From Pempheris klunzingeri (Eukaryota > Chordata > Actinopteri > Acropomatiformes > Pempheridae), in contig NC_092014.1 of the NCBI RefSeq assembly GCF_042242105.1, forward strand, positions 13,955,874 to 14,019,873: DNA of 64,000 nt, given 5' to 3'. This document shows positions 12,896-26,200 of the stretch, piece after piece. Positions within the stretch are counted from its first letter, which is position 1. Every line of letters starts with the position of its first letter. A program made the translations under genes and the position numbers. The notes below the pieces were generated by a model that worked only from the letters and a program-made list of their open reading frames with translations, did not search any database and had not been told where the DNA came from.

Positions 12896-15283
12896 GGATG
12901 TGGTTAGGTGTTTTTCAGCGTATCCTTTAAAAAAGCCTGTATTGTATCTCTCATCCTCGGCAGCTATGAACACCACATGAGATAGAGAGATGTAGAGAGA
13001 GAGCGGGAGAAAATGTGAGGGGGGTGGGGGGGGGCAGCTTTTCTCAGCATTTTCCTGGTTGTTTGCGATTCCTTGTCATCTTTTTTTACACTTTCATTAC
13101 CATTCAGCTTCAGAAAAAAACACAGACTAGTTGTCTTAAACATCCTTCATCCCCTCACATGCATATTCAAACCCTTAAAACACACGTATGTCACATTTAC
13201 AGACATACTGTATAAACTGTTAGTACAGTATATAACTCTGTACTGGTGTGTATTATGCTCAGAGGGTGTCATATACATGTACAGATCCTGAAACCCTCTG
13301 AGGCATGTTTGACTTGACTTAACATGGAATCATATCTTTGGTCTAGTCTACATCACCTTATGACTAGACTAAAACTGTCTCTCTCATTCTTCGTCCCTTT
13401 TTCACTGAGATAATTCTGTTTTTTAACTATGCAACTCTTACCTTGTTTTCATGTTTTCAATCATGCATTCAGGAATACTGTACGACAGACACATAGCACA
13501 CGTGTGTGAAAGCCTTGTTTGACGTCTTTGTTAACAAAAATCGTTTTGAACTAATTATCATTTAAGAAGTTACCTGTGATAGTCTTGTCAATAATCTTGT
13601 CTTGCTGGCTATACGCCTCCAGAACAATCACAATCGGAATCATATGTCTTTAAATATCTGTAATTATATAATTTATATATTAACTTCTAATACAGTGTGT
13701 ATCTGAATACAGATTTCACACATAGGTTTAGCAAATGTTGCTGTAATACTCCATACAGTATGTATAAAATAGATAAAATTGGCTTGAGTGGCTGTAATGA
13801 TATAAGATCATACATAGAAAGTAGACCAGATGTCCACAAAGCAGCTTACATTATTGTTATAGAGTTTTTTGAGTGAAGATAAAGTGTTGGTCAACTAAGG
13901 TGCTTTATAATGAATGCATATTTATATTGAAATCCAACATAAACTCCTTCAAAAAGATTTTTAAAAAAAGGGATTGCAAGAGGAGATAAGACGGCCATTG
14001 TTACGAAAAACGACATATTTCAAACGCTTGCAGCTCATTAGGTGATTTTCCCAGTTTTAGACTAGCTACGTCCCTCTCATATTCAGTCAGTCATTCGCTC
14101 TGTACACATAAAACTGTGCTGATAGAAATAAAACACTGTGTCAATGTGTCAAACGCTTAGTTTTAATTACAGTAATAATTAAACAACAGGGACAGTTTGC
14201 AAGTTATACAGATAGCAGGTCATATATTTTTCTTATATTTTCTAAAAGGTGGTATACAGTTAAATAACAAAATACAAATTTAAAAAATCAACAATATGTG
14301 GCATATAATTTTAAAGATGTTTTGTTAAAGATTTTTTTAAATAAACGCAAATGATATATATTTATATATATAAAATACACCAATAAGCTTGAGAAACAAA
14401 TAGCATGTAGACATGTCTGTCTGCTCTTTGACCTATTGACAGTTTACTTCAAGGTCACATCTGATAAAATGTTATATCCTACAGAAATAACTACTAATAT
14501 ATACTAGACTATATACTACATGTTGAGCCCACTCATCAAAAACAGCAAAGACACTTTAGGCTCTATATGCACTAACACACACATTTCTTATTCTAAACAG
14601 TTTGAGTCGTCAACAAGAACTCGCCGTTATTTACTGATTTCATATTAAGAGAAGATTTGGGAGCATAACAACAGACTTTTCCTTGTTCGATTTTGACAAA
14701 AGTGCGGATGATACTTTTGTCAAAAATTCAATCTAACTGTAAAAATTACTTGGTTGTGTCATTTTATTTGTGGTATTTAAGGCACTTATTTAGTTTACAC
14801 TGCGGTTCAAAAGTTAATTTGCTAATCTAACCACAAACTGAGATGTTAAGATAATTTCCGAGTTGAGACACAACATGCTGCATCAACATTAAAGCATTAA
14901 AAGCTTTAATTTAAGTGAGGCTTTCAAAGCAAAACATCTTAATGGAAACCAAAAATCTCTCCATGCTCCACTTGAAACACCTCCATGTGATGTACTGCGG
15001 TGCACTTAAAAAGACAGATTAGAAGAACCCTTTTCTTTAGGTCTTACCCTGGATCACACAAAAGTAGAACGTCCACCTGTGTGGAGTCTTGACTAAATCA
15101 ATGTATTCTGATTTTTAAATATTGTTAGAGTGTGGGGGTGCCTGTTAGTGAAAATAATCCTATGTATACAAGTACACAACTCTTCTTGTACCTCTACAGG
15201 CCCTCACTAAGTTTGAAGAGCACACATTATTGAAAAAAGTCATCCCATGAAGGCTCAGGTGCCCACCAAGTCAAGGTCAAAGG

Positions 15284-15871
15284 TCAAAAGACCTTACACT
15301 GGTTCATGCTGAACATCCGTCGCCTGGCCTGCTTTCTGGCCTGGTTTACGGCCGTCCGCACTGCATACTCAAACACCTGCTGCACACCGCGGTTGCTTAA
15401 AGAGGAGCACTCCAGATAGCCTTTAGCGTGGACTTCCTGAGCGACACGTCTCCCCTCCGCTGCTGAGATGCAGCTGCTCCGATACGCCCCCACTTCCCGC
15501 AGATCCGTCTGGGTGGCCACAACCAACACTGGCACCTTGGGCAAGTTCTCTCGAACCTCAGCGATCCACTTATACTGGATGTTGGCCAGAGAGTTGGGGT
15601 TGGCCACAGAGTAGCAGAGGAGGACCACGTCGGCCTGCTGGTAGGATCTGGGTCGGATCTGTTTGAAGCTGTCGTTGCCCGCCGTGTCCCACAGCCCAAG
15701 GCTGATCTGAACCCTGTCCATGTACACCTCCACGCCTGTGTTCTCAAACACTGTGGGCTTGTAGGTGTCAGGGAAGGTCTCTGAGGTGAAGCGGACCAGC
15801 AGGGCCGTCTTCCCCACGGCACTGTCCCCCACCAGGACACACTTCACCGACATCTCTGTGATGCCGTTCAT
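15284..15871 (-). CDS. rhoh: RhoH, GTPase-deficient Rho-family protein
   Basis: One coding exon, 195 aa, close to the 191 aa of human RHOH. The start is the ATG at 15871 in a good context (GCAGCCATGA); the in-frame codon five positions upstream is GTG and is not used here. Seen: P-loop GDSAVGKT with Ser17 where Rac/Rho have the catalytic-loop Gly; switch II DTAGND with Asn66 where Rac/Rho have Gln; effector region [12 protein letters not shown]-terminal CAAX box CKVF for prenylation. Both substitutions are the ones that make mammalian RhoH GTPase-deficient and constitutively GTP-bound. Tyr77 and Tyr87 lie in the stretch [14 protein letters not shown], matching the ITAM-like region of RhoH that supports ZAP70/Lck signalling in T cells. 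A possible 3' splice site at 16368-16370 suggests an upstream non-coding exon. Confidence 0.96.
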   Translation of the reverse strand: MNGITEMSVKCVLVGDSAVGKTALLVRFTSETFPDTYKPTVFENTGVEVYMDRVQISLGLWDTAGNDSFKQIRPRSYQQADVVLLCYSVANPNSLANIQYKWIAEVRENLPKVPVLVVATQTDLREVGAYRSSCISAAEGRRVAQEVHAKGYLECSSLSNRGVQQVFEYAVRTAVNQARKQARRRMFSMNQCKVF

Positions 15872-17527
15872 GGCTGCCTCTGACACTCAGCGGATGTTTC
15901 TGCTTCTGTGGAAAAAGTCTTAAGGATAGTTTTTCAGGAACTTGTCGATCTGGAGAAGCACAGGCTTCCCGAGGAAGTCAAAGGCGGCGATTGCTCTGTG
16001 TGTGCTGTACTTCCGTGTACAGGTGGTAGTTTTCATAGCAGGTGATCTGTAGCCCTGACTTGTGCTAACTCCATTTATGGAGATTTCAGCGGTCATTAAG
16101 CGGCCTCAAATGTCTCTCTGTTCAAAGTCCTTAAACATCACTCATATAGGTATTACAGTAGTAGGTATGTACAGTCAGCGGTTCTCCAGCTGTGAGCTTT
16201 ACACACTCTTCACATAAAGACCAAATTCTTTAGGCCCCCTCGGCTCATCTCACTTCTGCTGGGACTCTGCAGCGTGGTCAGGTTCTGGTCCTTCTCTCTG
16301 ATGATCAGGAGGGCCGTCATTCTGTCCAAACAGGTCTAACCTCACACAGTCGAGGAGGGGAAACCTACTGAGGAAGAGAGAAGAGAGGATACGTTACGAA
16401 CATGCGCTAACTGTAAGCACCCTGGGGTCTTACTAAGACACGACAAGACACTGAAAAATTGTAGCTTTAGGTTTCACCTCACTAAAACCTTTATTATACT
16501 AGTTTCTCCACACAGCTGACAGATTCTTCTCATACAACATGGACGATGAGCAGCATGGCTGTAAATACGATATGTTTTGCAAGACAAATAAGAAATATCT
16601 GCTTAAACAATTAATTCAACTGTGGGAGTACTGCATGAGGTAGATGACATCGACTTTCGTTTATGTGATAATTTCTATTTACAGAAATAAGGGTTAAAGT
16701 ATGAAGCATTAAATGTATCACAAGGTGCTGATCAAATACGGAAGTAAAGATTTGTGTGTTTGGGCGTGACCCAGAATTCAAAGCTTGATCCCGAGGACTT
16801 TAACTGGGGTCAATTACCAACATATCCATGCTTGCTGTATCATCTCACATGTGACCTGTATGTCTTGAAGTACTTTCTGCCTCATAGCCAGTCGTCATTC
16901 TGCTGTTTGCACCATAAACAAACATCTGGTGATGGATGTGGAGGTCTCTCTGCGTCACTGTTTGACGCTGTGAAGATCTTAATGGTTGATTTTTTTATCT
17001 GCTTGTGGTTTCTTCTCACGACTTCTTTGCTGCATTTAATTAAGAGTTTGAAAATTACGGTAAAGTACCAGAAGTAACAAGTCACCACCTCAAAACCACC
17101 TGCCATGACACACTCACTTACACACAGTCATCTAAATGGAAAGACCTCCATCTCCATCACGTAGACGGGACACTTTAATCATTGTTTTCTCCACTATGCA
17201 ACTGTCAAAAATATCTCACAAGGGGAGGTCTTAGTTTTTTACGGTCAGAGCAAGAATGAATAAATGAATAAATAAAGAAATAAAGAAATAAAGCAAGGCG
17301 ACAAGGATCTAACACTCAAATGCAACTGGAAGCAGTTCTTACTTCATGTAACCACGTTTTTCGTAAAGTTTACAATAAAATGTTATCTCACACATTCATG
17401 GTTATCTTTTTGTCCTAATGTGAGAATAAGAATACACCCTGAAGATCTCCTTGTTCATTTTAAAGTTTTAATGTCAAAACAAATTTAGGTTTTTCCCCAC
17501 ATTAAGAAACCTTATTAAGTTTACAAC

Positions 17528-17553
17528 TAGAATAGAATAGAATAGAATAGAAT
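17528..17553. repeat. (TAGAA)n pentanucleotide microsatellite
   Basis: About five tandem copies of AGAAT/TAGAA. Confidence 0.9.
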
Positions 17554-18813
17554 ATGTTGTATGAAGACAAACTAAAACAAGGACAAAGACAAAGAAAATT
17601 ACCTTTCTTGTCAGGCTTGTCAATCTTTAACAGGCGGATGCTCGCTGCCGCCTTTGAAGACTTGAAGACAAAAAGCACACAAAGCCTCTAAACTCCAGCA
17701 GAAATTTGTTATAAATTATATTACCCTGCTGAACTGGACACAATAAAGCCTCACTGCAAAAATCTATATAAACTAGAGAGGAATCAGGCACAGAGACAAA
17801 ATATCTTGGCACTAGTCTGCCAACGCTGGGGTCGGTTGAGTGGAGGAGGGAGGTGAGGAAGACAAAAGAAAAGTAAAATACATCCGCTAGTTGGGGTGAG
17901 GAGGAGTGAATGAGTTTACTGCTCGCCTCCCCCACAGCAGCTGTGCTGCAAAATATGGGTGCTTTTTTTCTCTCTCTGGTGGATTTGTACCATTTTCTGT
18001 AGCAAAAGTGGCCCAAATAAAAGATTTTAGAGGATCTCAGGCTGCCTTTGTATCCATTGTGGTCGACCGAGAGAGACACAAACCAGCAGACAATTATATA
18101 ACTATTACTGTATTGTGAATTATTGAAGAGGAACTGCACAATAAAGTCTTTACAGCCGTAGGGGAGAACTATTGCATATGTTAAAGTTGTATTAAATCAT
18201 TTTTTGGCACAAAATCAGACATTTTGCCTCAAGTGATGTAATTCAGGTCAGTATCGGTTGGGTTTAAAGACTACAAGATTGAAAATAGAGAACATCTGGA
18301 GATGTGGATTTAGAAATAAATTAGTTTACCAGACCACTGTAGCCCTGTCAGAGGTCAAATGGCATTGTGGGTAATGAAGGCAACTGGTTTTGACAAGGTA
18401 AGTAAATTTCTTTGCATTTTGATTTGCTTTTCAGTAATGATCTGCTTCCATGAAAATGAGTAAATATGTCATGATAACAACATACACTCCATTTTGAAAT
18501 GTTCTAATTTGTGGTTTTACCTTCAACTACATCCCAAGTACAAGGATCCCATATAGTCTTCTCTAAATCACTCTTTCCCACAATGGGCTACCAAAGCTAC
18601 TAAATTCCAATTAAATCATGTGGATGTGATTTCAGATTTTGAAATATTACCATATGTTGTGAATAATAATAATAAAAAAAAAAGACTTACAGAAAGCATA
18701 ACTGTAAACAGCATCAATTATACTTACCTCCTTTATACATAGACTAATATTAAATGAGTAAATCTGGGAGAGAAATATTGATGGAAAGTGTTAAAACTGT
18801 AAACATATAGGAT

Positions 18814-18819
18814 TTTATT
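18814..18819 (-). terminator. n4bp2: Candidate polyadenylation signal for n4bp2
   Basis: AATAAA on the minus strand, 1.2 kb past the n4bp2 stop codon. Other AT-rich hexamers are nearby, so this is only one candidate. Confidence 0.25.
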
Positions 18820-20006
18820 CCACAATACAACATTCTCCGTAAAACCATTTGACCAAATGAATAAAAAAATACAAATTTCTCTTCATAATTCATTCACAAC
18901 ATTATGTACATCGATAAAATTTCACTAAATTGTCATTGCACCTTTGAGAAAAACATCACGTAGAAGAAAAATAAGCGATTTTGAAACCTACAAAACTACT
19001 GTAGCAACCTGAGTAATACTGAGGAATACACCTCCTACAAAATTTGGCACAATGGGTTAAAAAGCTGCCAGGAACAGGTTGGAAAGAATCAGCTGGCCCC
19101 GTAAGAGAAGACAACCTAACATTGATGAATCTTTACCTGAGTTTGAATATCAATATATAATCAGCAAAGCTTGGCAGCTGCTAAGACAACGGAGACTGAT
19201 TGCTGCAGAACTCACAGTGAAGGGTTTTCAAGCTATTTAATGACGTTGTTCGACCCATTTAATGGCCTTTAGATCATCCGCAGAGTTTCAGGCTCACCTC
19301 CTGGTGAGCAAGACACACTGTAACAGAACAACCAAGAGAGAAGACTCTCTTCCTTCTAAGCGTTTGGTTTTGTGATAACTTCTCAGAGGTCAATTTCTGG
19401 TCAGACTGCATGCTTTAAATGTAGAGTTAATGTCAAATAATAAAAAAAAAAACAAAATTCCAATTCAATTCAATTCAAAAAAAAAGGATGGCATATCACT
19501 TAAAATCCTAGAGGACACCCTCCAAGCAGACAGCATGCAATCACAATTCAATTAAAGTTTCATTACATTATGTCTCAAACATGACTTCAGGTTAGTTAAA
19601 TGACACCTTACTGAACATGGAGCCTTTAAAACCCTGGGGTTTTCATATTCTTTGAAAGGGTAAATATAAAGCAAAATATACCACTATAAAACCTTTTTAA
19701 ATATAAAATGTACATACATTCTAGCTTTACAGATGCATAAAAATACCTTGTTTGTGTTTCACCCCAATACAGATACACAAAAAAAGTAACCTCCATTTAA
19801 CCAAGATTGATTAAATAACTGGCATCTATATGACTGAAGTAGAAAAAGAGAAAGGGATGCGTAGAAAAAACGAAGACCAAAACTGACAGACAAACTGAAC
19901 TTGGTGGCCGAGTGTACCATATTGTATCCCCTGTAATAAATGTGTACGAGTCGTTGTAGAAGTAGAGAGAGTGCTGTCCTCCACAGACTGAACCGTCTGG
20001 TTCTTC

Positions 20007-23000
20007 TCACTTCAGAGAGACCAACATGAGACCTGGCTTTGGCTCAGTGAACCTGAGAGATAAAGAGATTGGAGAAAAGCTGGGTGATGATGAGCATGGC
20101 GTACGTGTGTGTGTTTTGCGTGTGTGTGAGTGAGTGTGTATACCTGTACTGTTTGTTGGTGAGGTAGTCTTTAACGGCGGGGCGGATGCGGGCCACGCCC
20201 CCCTGGCTGTGGTTCCCTCTTCCTGTGATGACAGAGAGCTGAGGTCGACAGAGACCCTGCTCACAGTCTACATGGAAAGAGGCCAAAGAAACACAGACAC
20301 ACAGACACAGACACACACACAGACACAGACACAGACACACACACACACACACACACAAAACAGTTAACAGGAGCAATGTGCACAAACTTCGAGAGGGGCA
20401 GGAACACAAACTTCTGCAGTCACACATTCTGCTGAGTGTAGAAAAGTGTTTTAAACACCCACCCAGCACCCACAGAACCAACCCTTTACCTGCTATAGTC
20501 TCTAAATCAACTGCAGATCTAAACTGTTTGAGAGTCATGGCCGGACCCTTACTCATACGCTCAGCCAGTTTAACCCTAATGTTCTGTTTGGGCTGCTAGA
20601 GACCCGACGCCCTCTTTAGCAGTTGTAAAAGCAAACTTCACATTGTGTTTGATCCTTCATGCCTTTTACCAGTTTCTATGACAACACACTTTTGAGCTGG
20701 TGACATGTTTCAGAAGTCTGTTACAGAAAATTACAATATGTTTAAAGACAATGGATTATTCAATGCTCTATAAGAGTGATGGATGCTGACATCAATATAT
20801 ATATATATTTAATGTATATTTTATGTATGTTTAAGTATATTTGTTTTACATTTGGTACAGTAACAGTGCTTCATGCTCATTTCTATATTTTTTCACGTCA
20901 ATAATCTGTCTCATTAACATTGTACACCCAAACTGTGGCAAAGGAAATGTAGTATTGAAAGGCTTCAATACTATATTGGGTTTTAATAAGAATTCTGCAA
21001 TAATCCAAATAAAAGGAAGAAAAGTCTGAAGGAACAATTGGCTTTGGTTTGATTTTGGTGCCCAATGGTCTCGGGGTTAAGGTGCTGACAGTGAAAGATG
21101 TTATTTCCCTTCTCATTCCCCTCACTTGGAATCAACTCTACTTTCAACTAATAAATGACAAATGTATAGAATGATTACAAAACATTAACAAAAAACAACA
21201 ACAAAAAAAACATATTATATACATGCAATTTAATTAATGTTGTTCATAACTATAGACTGGAATATACAGTGTATACATTATATGTGTTCACCTGTGATAC
21301 ACACTTTGTGAGGATACCTGGACCTGACAGTCTCAAACGCTGACCTTGAATATATATTTTCAGTCTAACAATAAGAAGCCAAAGCTTTCTCTCTGACTAC
21401 GAGTGTTTGCAGTACAGTATATGGTTTGCTACCTGTGGTTTTATCCTGTAAGACCTTGGCCAGATGCTCCAGGGCCTCATCTACATGCAGCCCATGGAGA
21501 TCCAGGACGTTATTGGGCAGCAGCGATGAGTTGACCCTCTCAAAAATTTGAACTGCTGCACGGTGATTGGCCTCATGCATCTGCTTGCCATGCAGGTGTC
21601 CCTATGAAAGAGGGGATGTGAATGAATTCACTGTAAGCTGAGAATTTATCAATAAAAGAAGACCTGCACTAATAAGAGTAAGCTGAACGATAAAATCAGG
21701 AGCATTACCTCCAGCTTAGTATATTTCCCCCCACCCCAGTTAAGCAATAAAGTTATTAAATAAAGCAGGAAAACATTTCAAAAATACATACAAACTCCTT
21801 CATGGGTGAAAATATTACAGTGAAGCATTCAGGTCCTCACCTGCTGAGCATAAAATGAAGCCACTTCTTTGCGTCCTTGCTTGAAGGCCTCAGCAGCCTT
21901 GGCAAAACTCTCGAGCTGCCGACTCCTGTGTAGACTGGCCTCGGCCCTGAAGTCCTCATACTCTGGGTCCTCCATGTCCTGATAGTTGGGAACGATGGAC
22001 TCAGGGGGCTTCTGCCTCTGACAAATTAAGGGAAAGAGTGATACAGACAGCTGATTAATCCATCAGCTCATATCCTTTCCTCTACAGTGACACAGTTGTG
22101 ATGTAATGTAGATGAACTCTTCATAAATATAATGCATTATTGTGTATTATTATTGTGTGTGCGTGTGTGTGAGCATGTGTGCGTATACCTTGTCTCTCTC
22201 CTTGCTGGCTGCTCTGTGGTGGTCAGACCGAGGTGCCTCTGGGGCGACCACCGTCTTTACAGGCTCCTCACCCAGTAGAGAGCGAAGAAAAAGCTCTGTC
22301 TGCTTCAGGTTATAACTATGCAAAAATGAAAACATAAACAATCTAGAAAAGAGTATAGAACAGTGCTTCAACACATCATGTTTGCTTTATCAGCCTTTAC
22401 TAATTGTATAATAATGAAGTGTTCTTGTCGTACAAACAAGTGGTGATATATGATGGTAATGAGGGTCTCAAGGTTGTTTTCTCACTTGTGGTCTCTGAAG
22501 ATGTCCTGGAGGAAATGTCTGTCAATGGTGGGGAAGAGAGTGTACAGTTGCTTCTCTTTCAACAGGACGGCTCCATCACGCCGGTCGAGGTCTGCACGAC
22601 TTTGTCTGGTCTGAAAAGAGGCAGGTTGGGGTTAGAATGTGAAGAACAGAGAACAAACCAGCGGGATAACATTATTCAACAGGTTTGTTTGATATAAAAC
22701 ACAGAGGCCTGCAGCTACAGTTGGCATGTTTGCTACCTTTTCCACATTCTCCTGCAAAGCCTGCTCCTCCTTTATAATATCTCTAAGAGAAACATGTGGG
22801 CGGGACACATTCCAGTGATCCATGAATGGCATCTGACCACTGCCCTCTGGTTGGCTGTCCAGTGACAGGTAATCATCTGCACTAATCAGGAGGCGTGCTG
22901 GCTGAGTCCAGTCCTGTGGTCCAGGTTTGGCCACCTGCGACTCACCCCAATGTACCGAACCTACACATTAAAGGTCGACATTCAATGGTTAAGAAACAAA

Positions 23001-23246
23001 ATTATTTAATTATGTAAAAAAAAATGTTCCCAGCAGTGATCTAAATGGATACTTACTTACTAAAGGCTTTTGAATTCAGGATAAAACCACAACACTAGCA
23101 TATGGACAAAACAGATACAGGCTGAAGAAGTGAACTGAGAAAACAGTTGCAGGTTTCTGTGTGTGTGTTGTATGTGTGTATGTAACACAGTACTGAGGTT
23201 ATGCAGAGCAAATGTGTGCTGCTGTCATCATTCTGTGATATTCCAT

Positions 23247-23283
<37 letters not shown>

Positions 23284-26200
23284 ATGCGCGTGTGTGTGTG
23301 TGTGTGAACTTACTTTCCTGAAGTAAGTGAAATGAAAGAGTTGCCTGTCTCTGCTTTTCCTGTAAAACAGCATTCATAGTCAAATGAATGAATGGAGACA
23401 GACTCAAACGGGCACACAGTGAATCAGAGTATCAGGGTAGATTCAGCAGCTACAGAGCAACATTATAATTCATTATAGTTCATTTTAAGTCGTGTTTCTG
23501 TCCTCCTGGTGATTTTAAGTCCTACACACAGCCTCTTTTACCTCAGTTTCTGATCTCTACCCACTCCTGAGGGACATATCTGGCTACGTAGCTCTAGACG
23601 CGCCAATACGTTCACCACCTTGTCACCAACAGTGTCTGTCTGCTGTATAGTCCTGAGCAGGCAATTGTGGGTTATTTGAGCTTTTCCTCTGAAAAGAGCT
23701 ACCTACTGCGACAACACAGTGACAGCAGTGAGAATGAATCAAAACAGTGATGTTTCATGCCAAACAGCTAAACAAAGGGCCGAAACTTGGTATAAAGCTC
23801 TGTAAAGCTGAGTGGAGCTGCAAATTTAGGAGCAATAATCTGTAGGTTCAACAGTACGAGCAAACCTTTACACATTGTCATTTGAGACATTTGAGATTTG
23901 TTGTCATGCAAATATCAATTATAGCCGCTCACCTGAATGGTTTCCTTCCACTTCTGGTGGAGCAGTTTAGCCAGGTTCAGGTCCATCTGCACCGCAAAGT
24001 CATCAGTGGAGCAAGTGCCTGAATATTATTGACCAGAGAGGGTGTCAGGTCTGAGTACCAGGGAAGTATAAAAACTGGTCTCTTAGTTATTGCTTCAGCA
24101 ATTCATGAATGAAAACCGAATGCCTCAATGTGTTTCAAACAGAATACTGTTACTGATACTGATACAGATACTGAAGCCTTAATACCCTCATCGTCATTAA
24201 ACTCAGTGGTATTTTTCACTGTGATGCCCGTGTGTTAGTTACCTGGATCTACTCCGACAGGACCAAACAGTTCAGCTAACTGTAGTGCCAGCTCAGTGGG
24301 TAGCTTCAGCTCCACGCTCTGAATGTCCATGTGATGGTTCCTTCTCTCCTTCTTGAGCCTTCTTTGAGTCTTCTCTTCCTCCCTCTGTCTTTCCTCTCTC
24401 TCTATTTCCTCTAGCTCAGCCTGCAGAAGCCGGTGGACCTCATCCATGCTAGCGATCTCCTCCTCAATTATTACTTCATCATCAAAGCTTCCACCCCAAG
24501 CGCCGCCCTCAAGGTCAACTGATGTCACTGTGTGCTCGGTGTCATCGCATTTTGCTCCTTCGTTTCCAGCTTGAGGAAGACCCAGTTCTGTTTGAGGATA
24601 TTTTTCCAAGTGTGAGGTTGAATCACGTTGATCTTTGTTTCTAACTGGAACAGCTCCAAAACTGAGCACATCTGCATTATTGGAGCTCACATCTGACTCG
24701 CTAACAATCCCAAAAGTTGGCTGCTGAGTTCCCTCCTCAAGCCCAGATGGCCAATCTTCAGGTTGATGCTCATTTAACACATTAGGACATAACGGGGTCT
24801 CTTCAGATTTGCCTAAAGCTCCACACTCACTGGATGCGTTATGGTCATCTTCATCCCCCGTGCCATCCTCCTCTTTCTCACCATCATCATCATCTCTGAA
24901 GAACCTCTCTCCAGAGTCCAGCAGCAGGTTGGTGGTCCATTCTAGGTCCTGATGGCATTTGTCATAGAGATCTTCTAATGTATCAAAACTGACCAGTTTA
25001 AAATGGCGGCTGAGAATCCGCAGGCTCTCAAGCCGGTTATGAATTGCCCCGAGCTCTTTCTCCTCCACCTGTGTGCCTTTCTCATGCACAGCGTGGTAGG
25101 GCACCTCTCTGTGGCCGGACAGGTGAACTGCAGAGGACAGCTCCGGCACAAAACGAGAAGAGTCTCCAGACAGGACTGTGATGTCACATGGGTGGCTGCA
25201 TGCTGTGACGGCGGCATCATCATCAGGCATGTCTTGATGATTGAGACGCCAAAGAAGGGCGAAGTCTTGAGGTTCTGTCTGGGTGGTGCAGCCTGTGTCT
25301 ACCAGATGAAGAGGGGAAGGAGGCTGCAGGAGTGCCTCAGTTTTGGACAGATCAAGGTTTGGTTTAAGGCTAAGCCTAGTGTTACAGCTAGGATTAAAGC
25401 TTGTTTCATTATCTGTGCTTATGATATTCTGACTACTGTTTATATTTTGGCCAATGGTATTGGGACATTCAAGAGAGTTCAGTGAAGAAGCGGGGCAGTT
25501 TTGAGTAAAGGTGAGGGCCAGTTTGCACTGTTTCCCCGATCTACGACCCTGACGCTGCTTTCTCTCCTGGCTGCCTCCACTGAGAACACTGCTTTCTGCT
25601 TCCACAGAGCCCTCACACACAGGACTCAGAGATACCTCACCAATATGACTGTCATCTGCCTCAACTCTAGTCTCTCTACCATTCTTTGTGGAGTTACTCG
25701 TTTCCACATCGGTGTGACCAGGACCAGGCTCTGTACCAACCTCACCGCCAGTATCATGGCTTCCCTCTCCATTATGGCAAACATTTACCTCCACAGTTTT
25801 GGAGAGGACTGGTGAATCAGCAGTAAGATCTGACAGAGGATTTGTTGGGCTGGTCGACTTTAAATCCACAGACCCTGTTTCTCCGCCAATCGCCACATCA
25901 TTCTCTCCTGTGGTGCTACTCGCTTCATTTCTAGTTTTGAGTCTCTCCCAATGATCAATTCTCGATTCCCTGACCTTACAGGAGTCGGCTGCCTTCCAGT
26001 CTAACACGCAGTCAGGTAATTCACTTCTGCTGCCGTTAACCCTGTTTATGTTTTGTTCTCTCTCCTCACTGTTTGGTCTGCTGCTGTGGGATTCCTCAGA
26101 CCTGCCACCTGCCTTTTCCTCTCTCTCCAATTCCTCTCCAGAGCTTGGGGAAATGGAGGAGGAACGGGAAGAGCCGGTGTGTATGGCAGTTTCGCCCGTC

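Larger units (their letters stand above)
8935..15283. other. Intergenic, chrna9 promoter side to rhoh 3' side
   Basis: No coding exon is supported. The first few hundred bases after 8934 should contain the chrna9 5' UTR and promoter; a (CA)n tract lies at about 9199-9237. A repeat relic lies at about 11590-11880, and TG/GA microsatellites near 10800-10875, 11011-11043 and 12843-12891. The AT-rich part from about 14000 to 15283 is a likely rhoh 3' UTR, but no end could be fixed. Confidence 0.55.
15872..20006. other. rhoh 5' region and n4bp2 3' region
   Basis: No coding exon is supported. 15872-16367 is likely rhoh 5' UTR, with a plausible acceptor preceded by a CT-rich tract at 16368-16390. 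The part from about 18800 to 20006 is likely n4bp2 3' UTR. Between them lie a short TAGAA pentanucleotide tract at 17528-17553 and AT-rich sequence with nothing recognised. Confidence 0.5.
20144..21601 (-). other. n4bp2: n4bp2 Smr domain exons 14-15
   Basis: Exon 14 (21433-21601) carries HEANHRAAVQIF and the LDLHGLHVDEAL motif of the Smr core. Exon 15 (20144-20267) carries LSVITGRGNHSQGG and RIRPAVKDYL, the second conserved Smr motif. Smr domains bind or cut nucleic acid. The last exon adds only FTEPKPGLMLVSLK. Confidence 0.9.

Noticed and set aside
15872-15886. Extended rhoh start giving 200 residues
   Set aside because: That start codon is GTG. The first ATG is at 15871, in a good context, and gives 195 residues, close to mammalian RhoH.
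17627-18139. 170-residue minus-strand frame upstream of rhoh
   Set aside because: No domain, no splice context and ordinary composition. It was not supported as coding.
20280-20360. CRISPR-like regular array
   Set aside because: It is a CA/CAGACA microsatellite without spacers, in a vertebrate genome.
25003-25485. 160-residue plus-strand frame inside n4bp2
   Set aside because: Antisense shadow of the large n4bp2 exon 7, which is in phase with its flanking exons.
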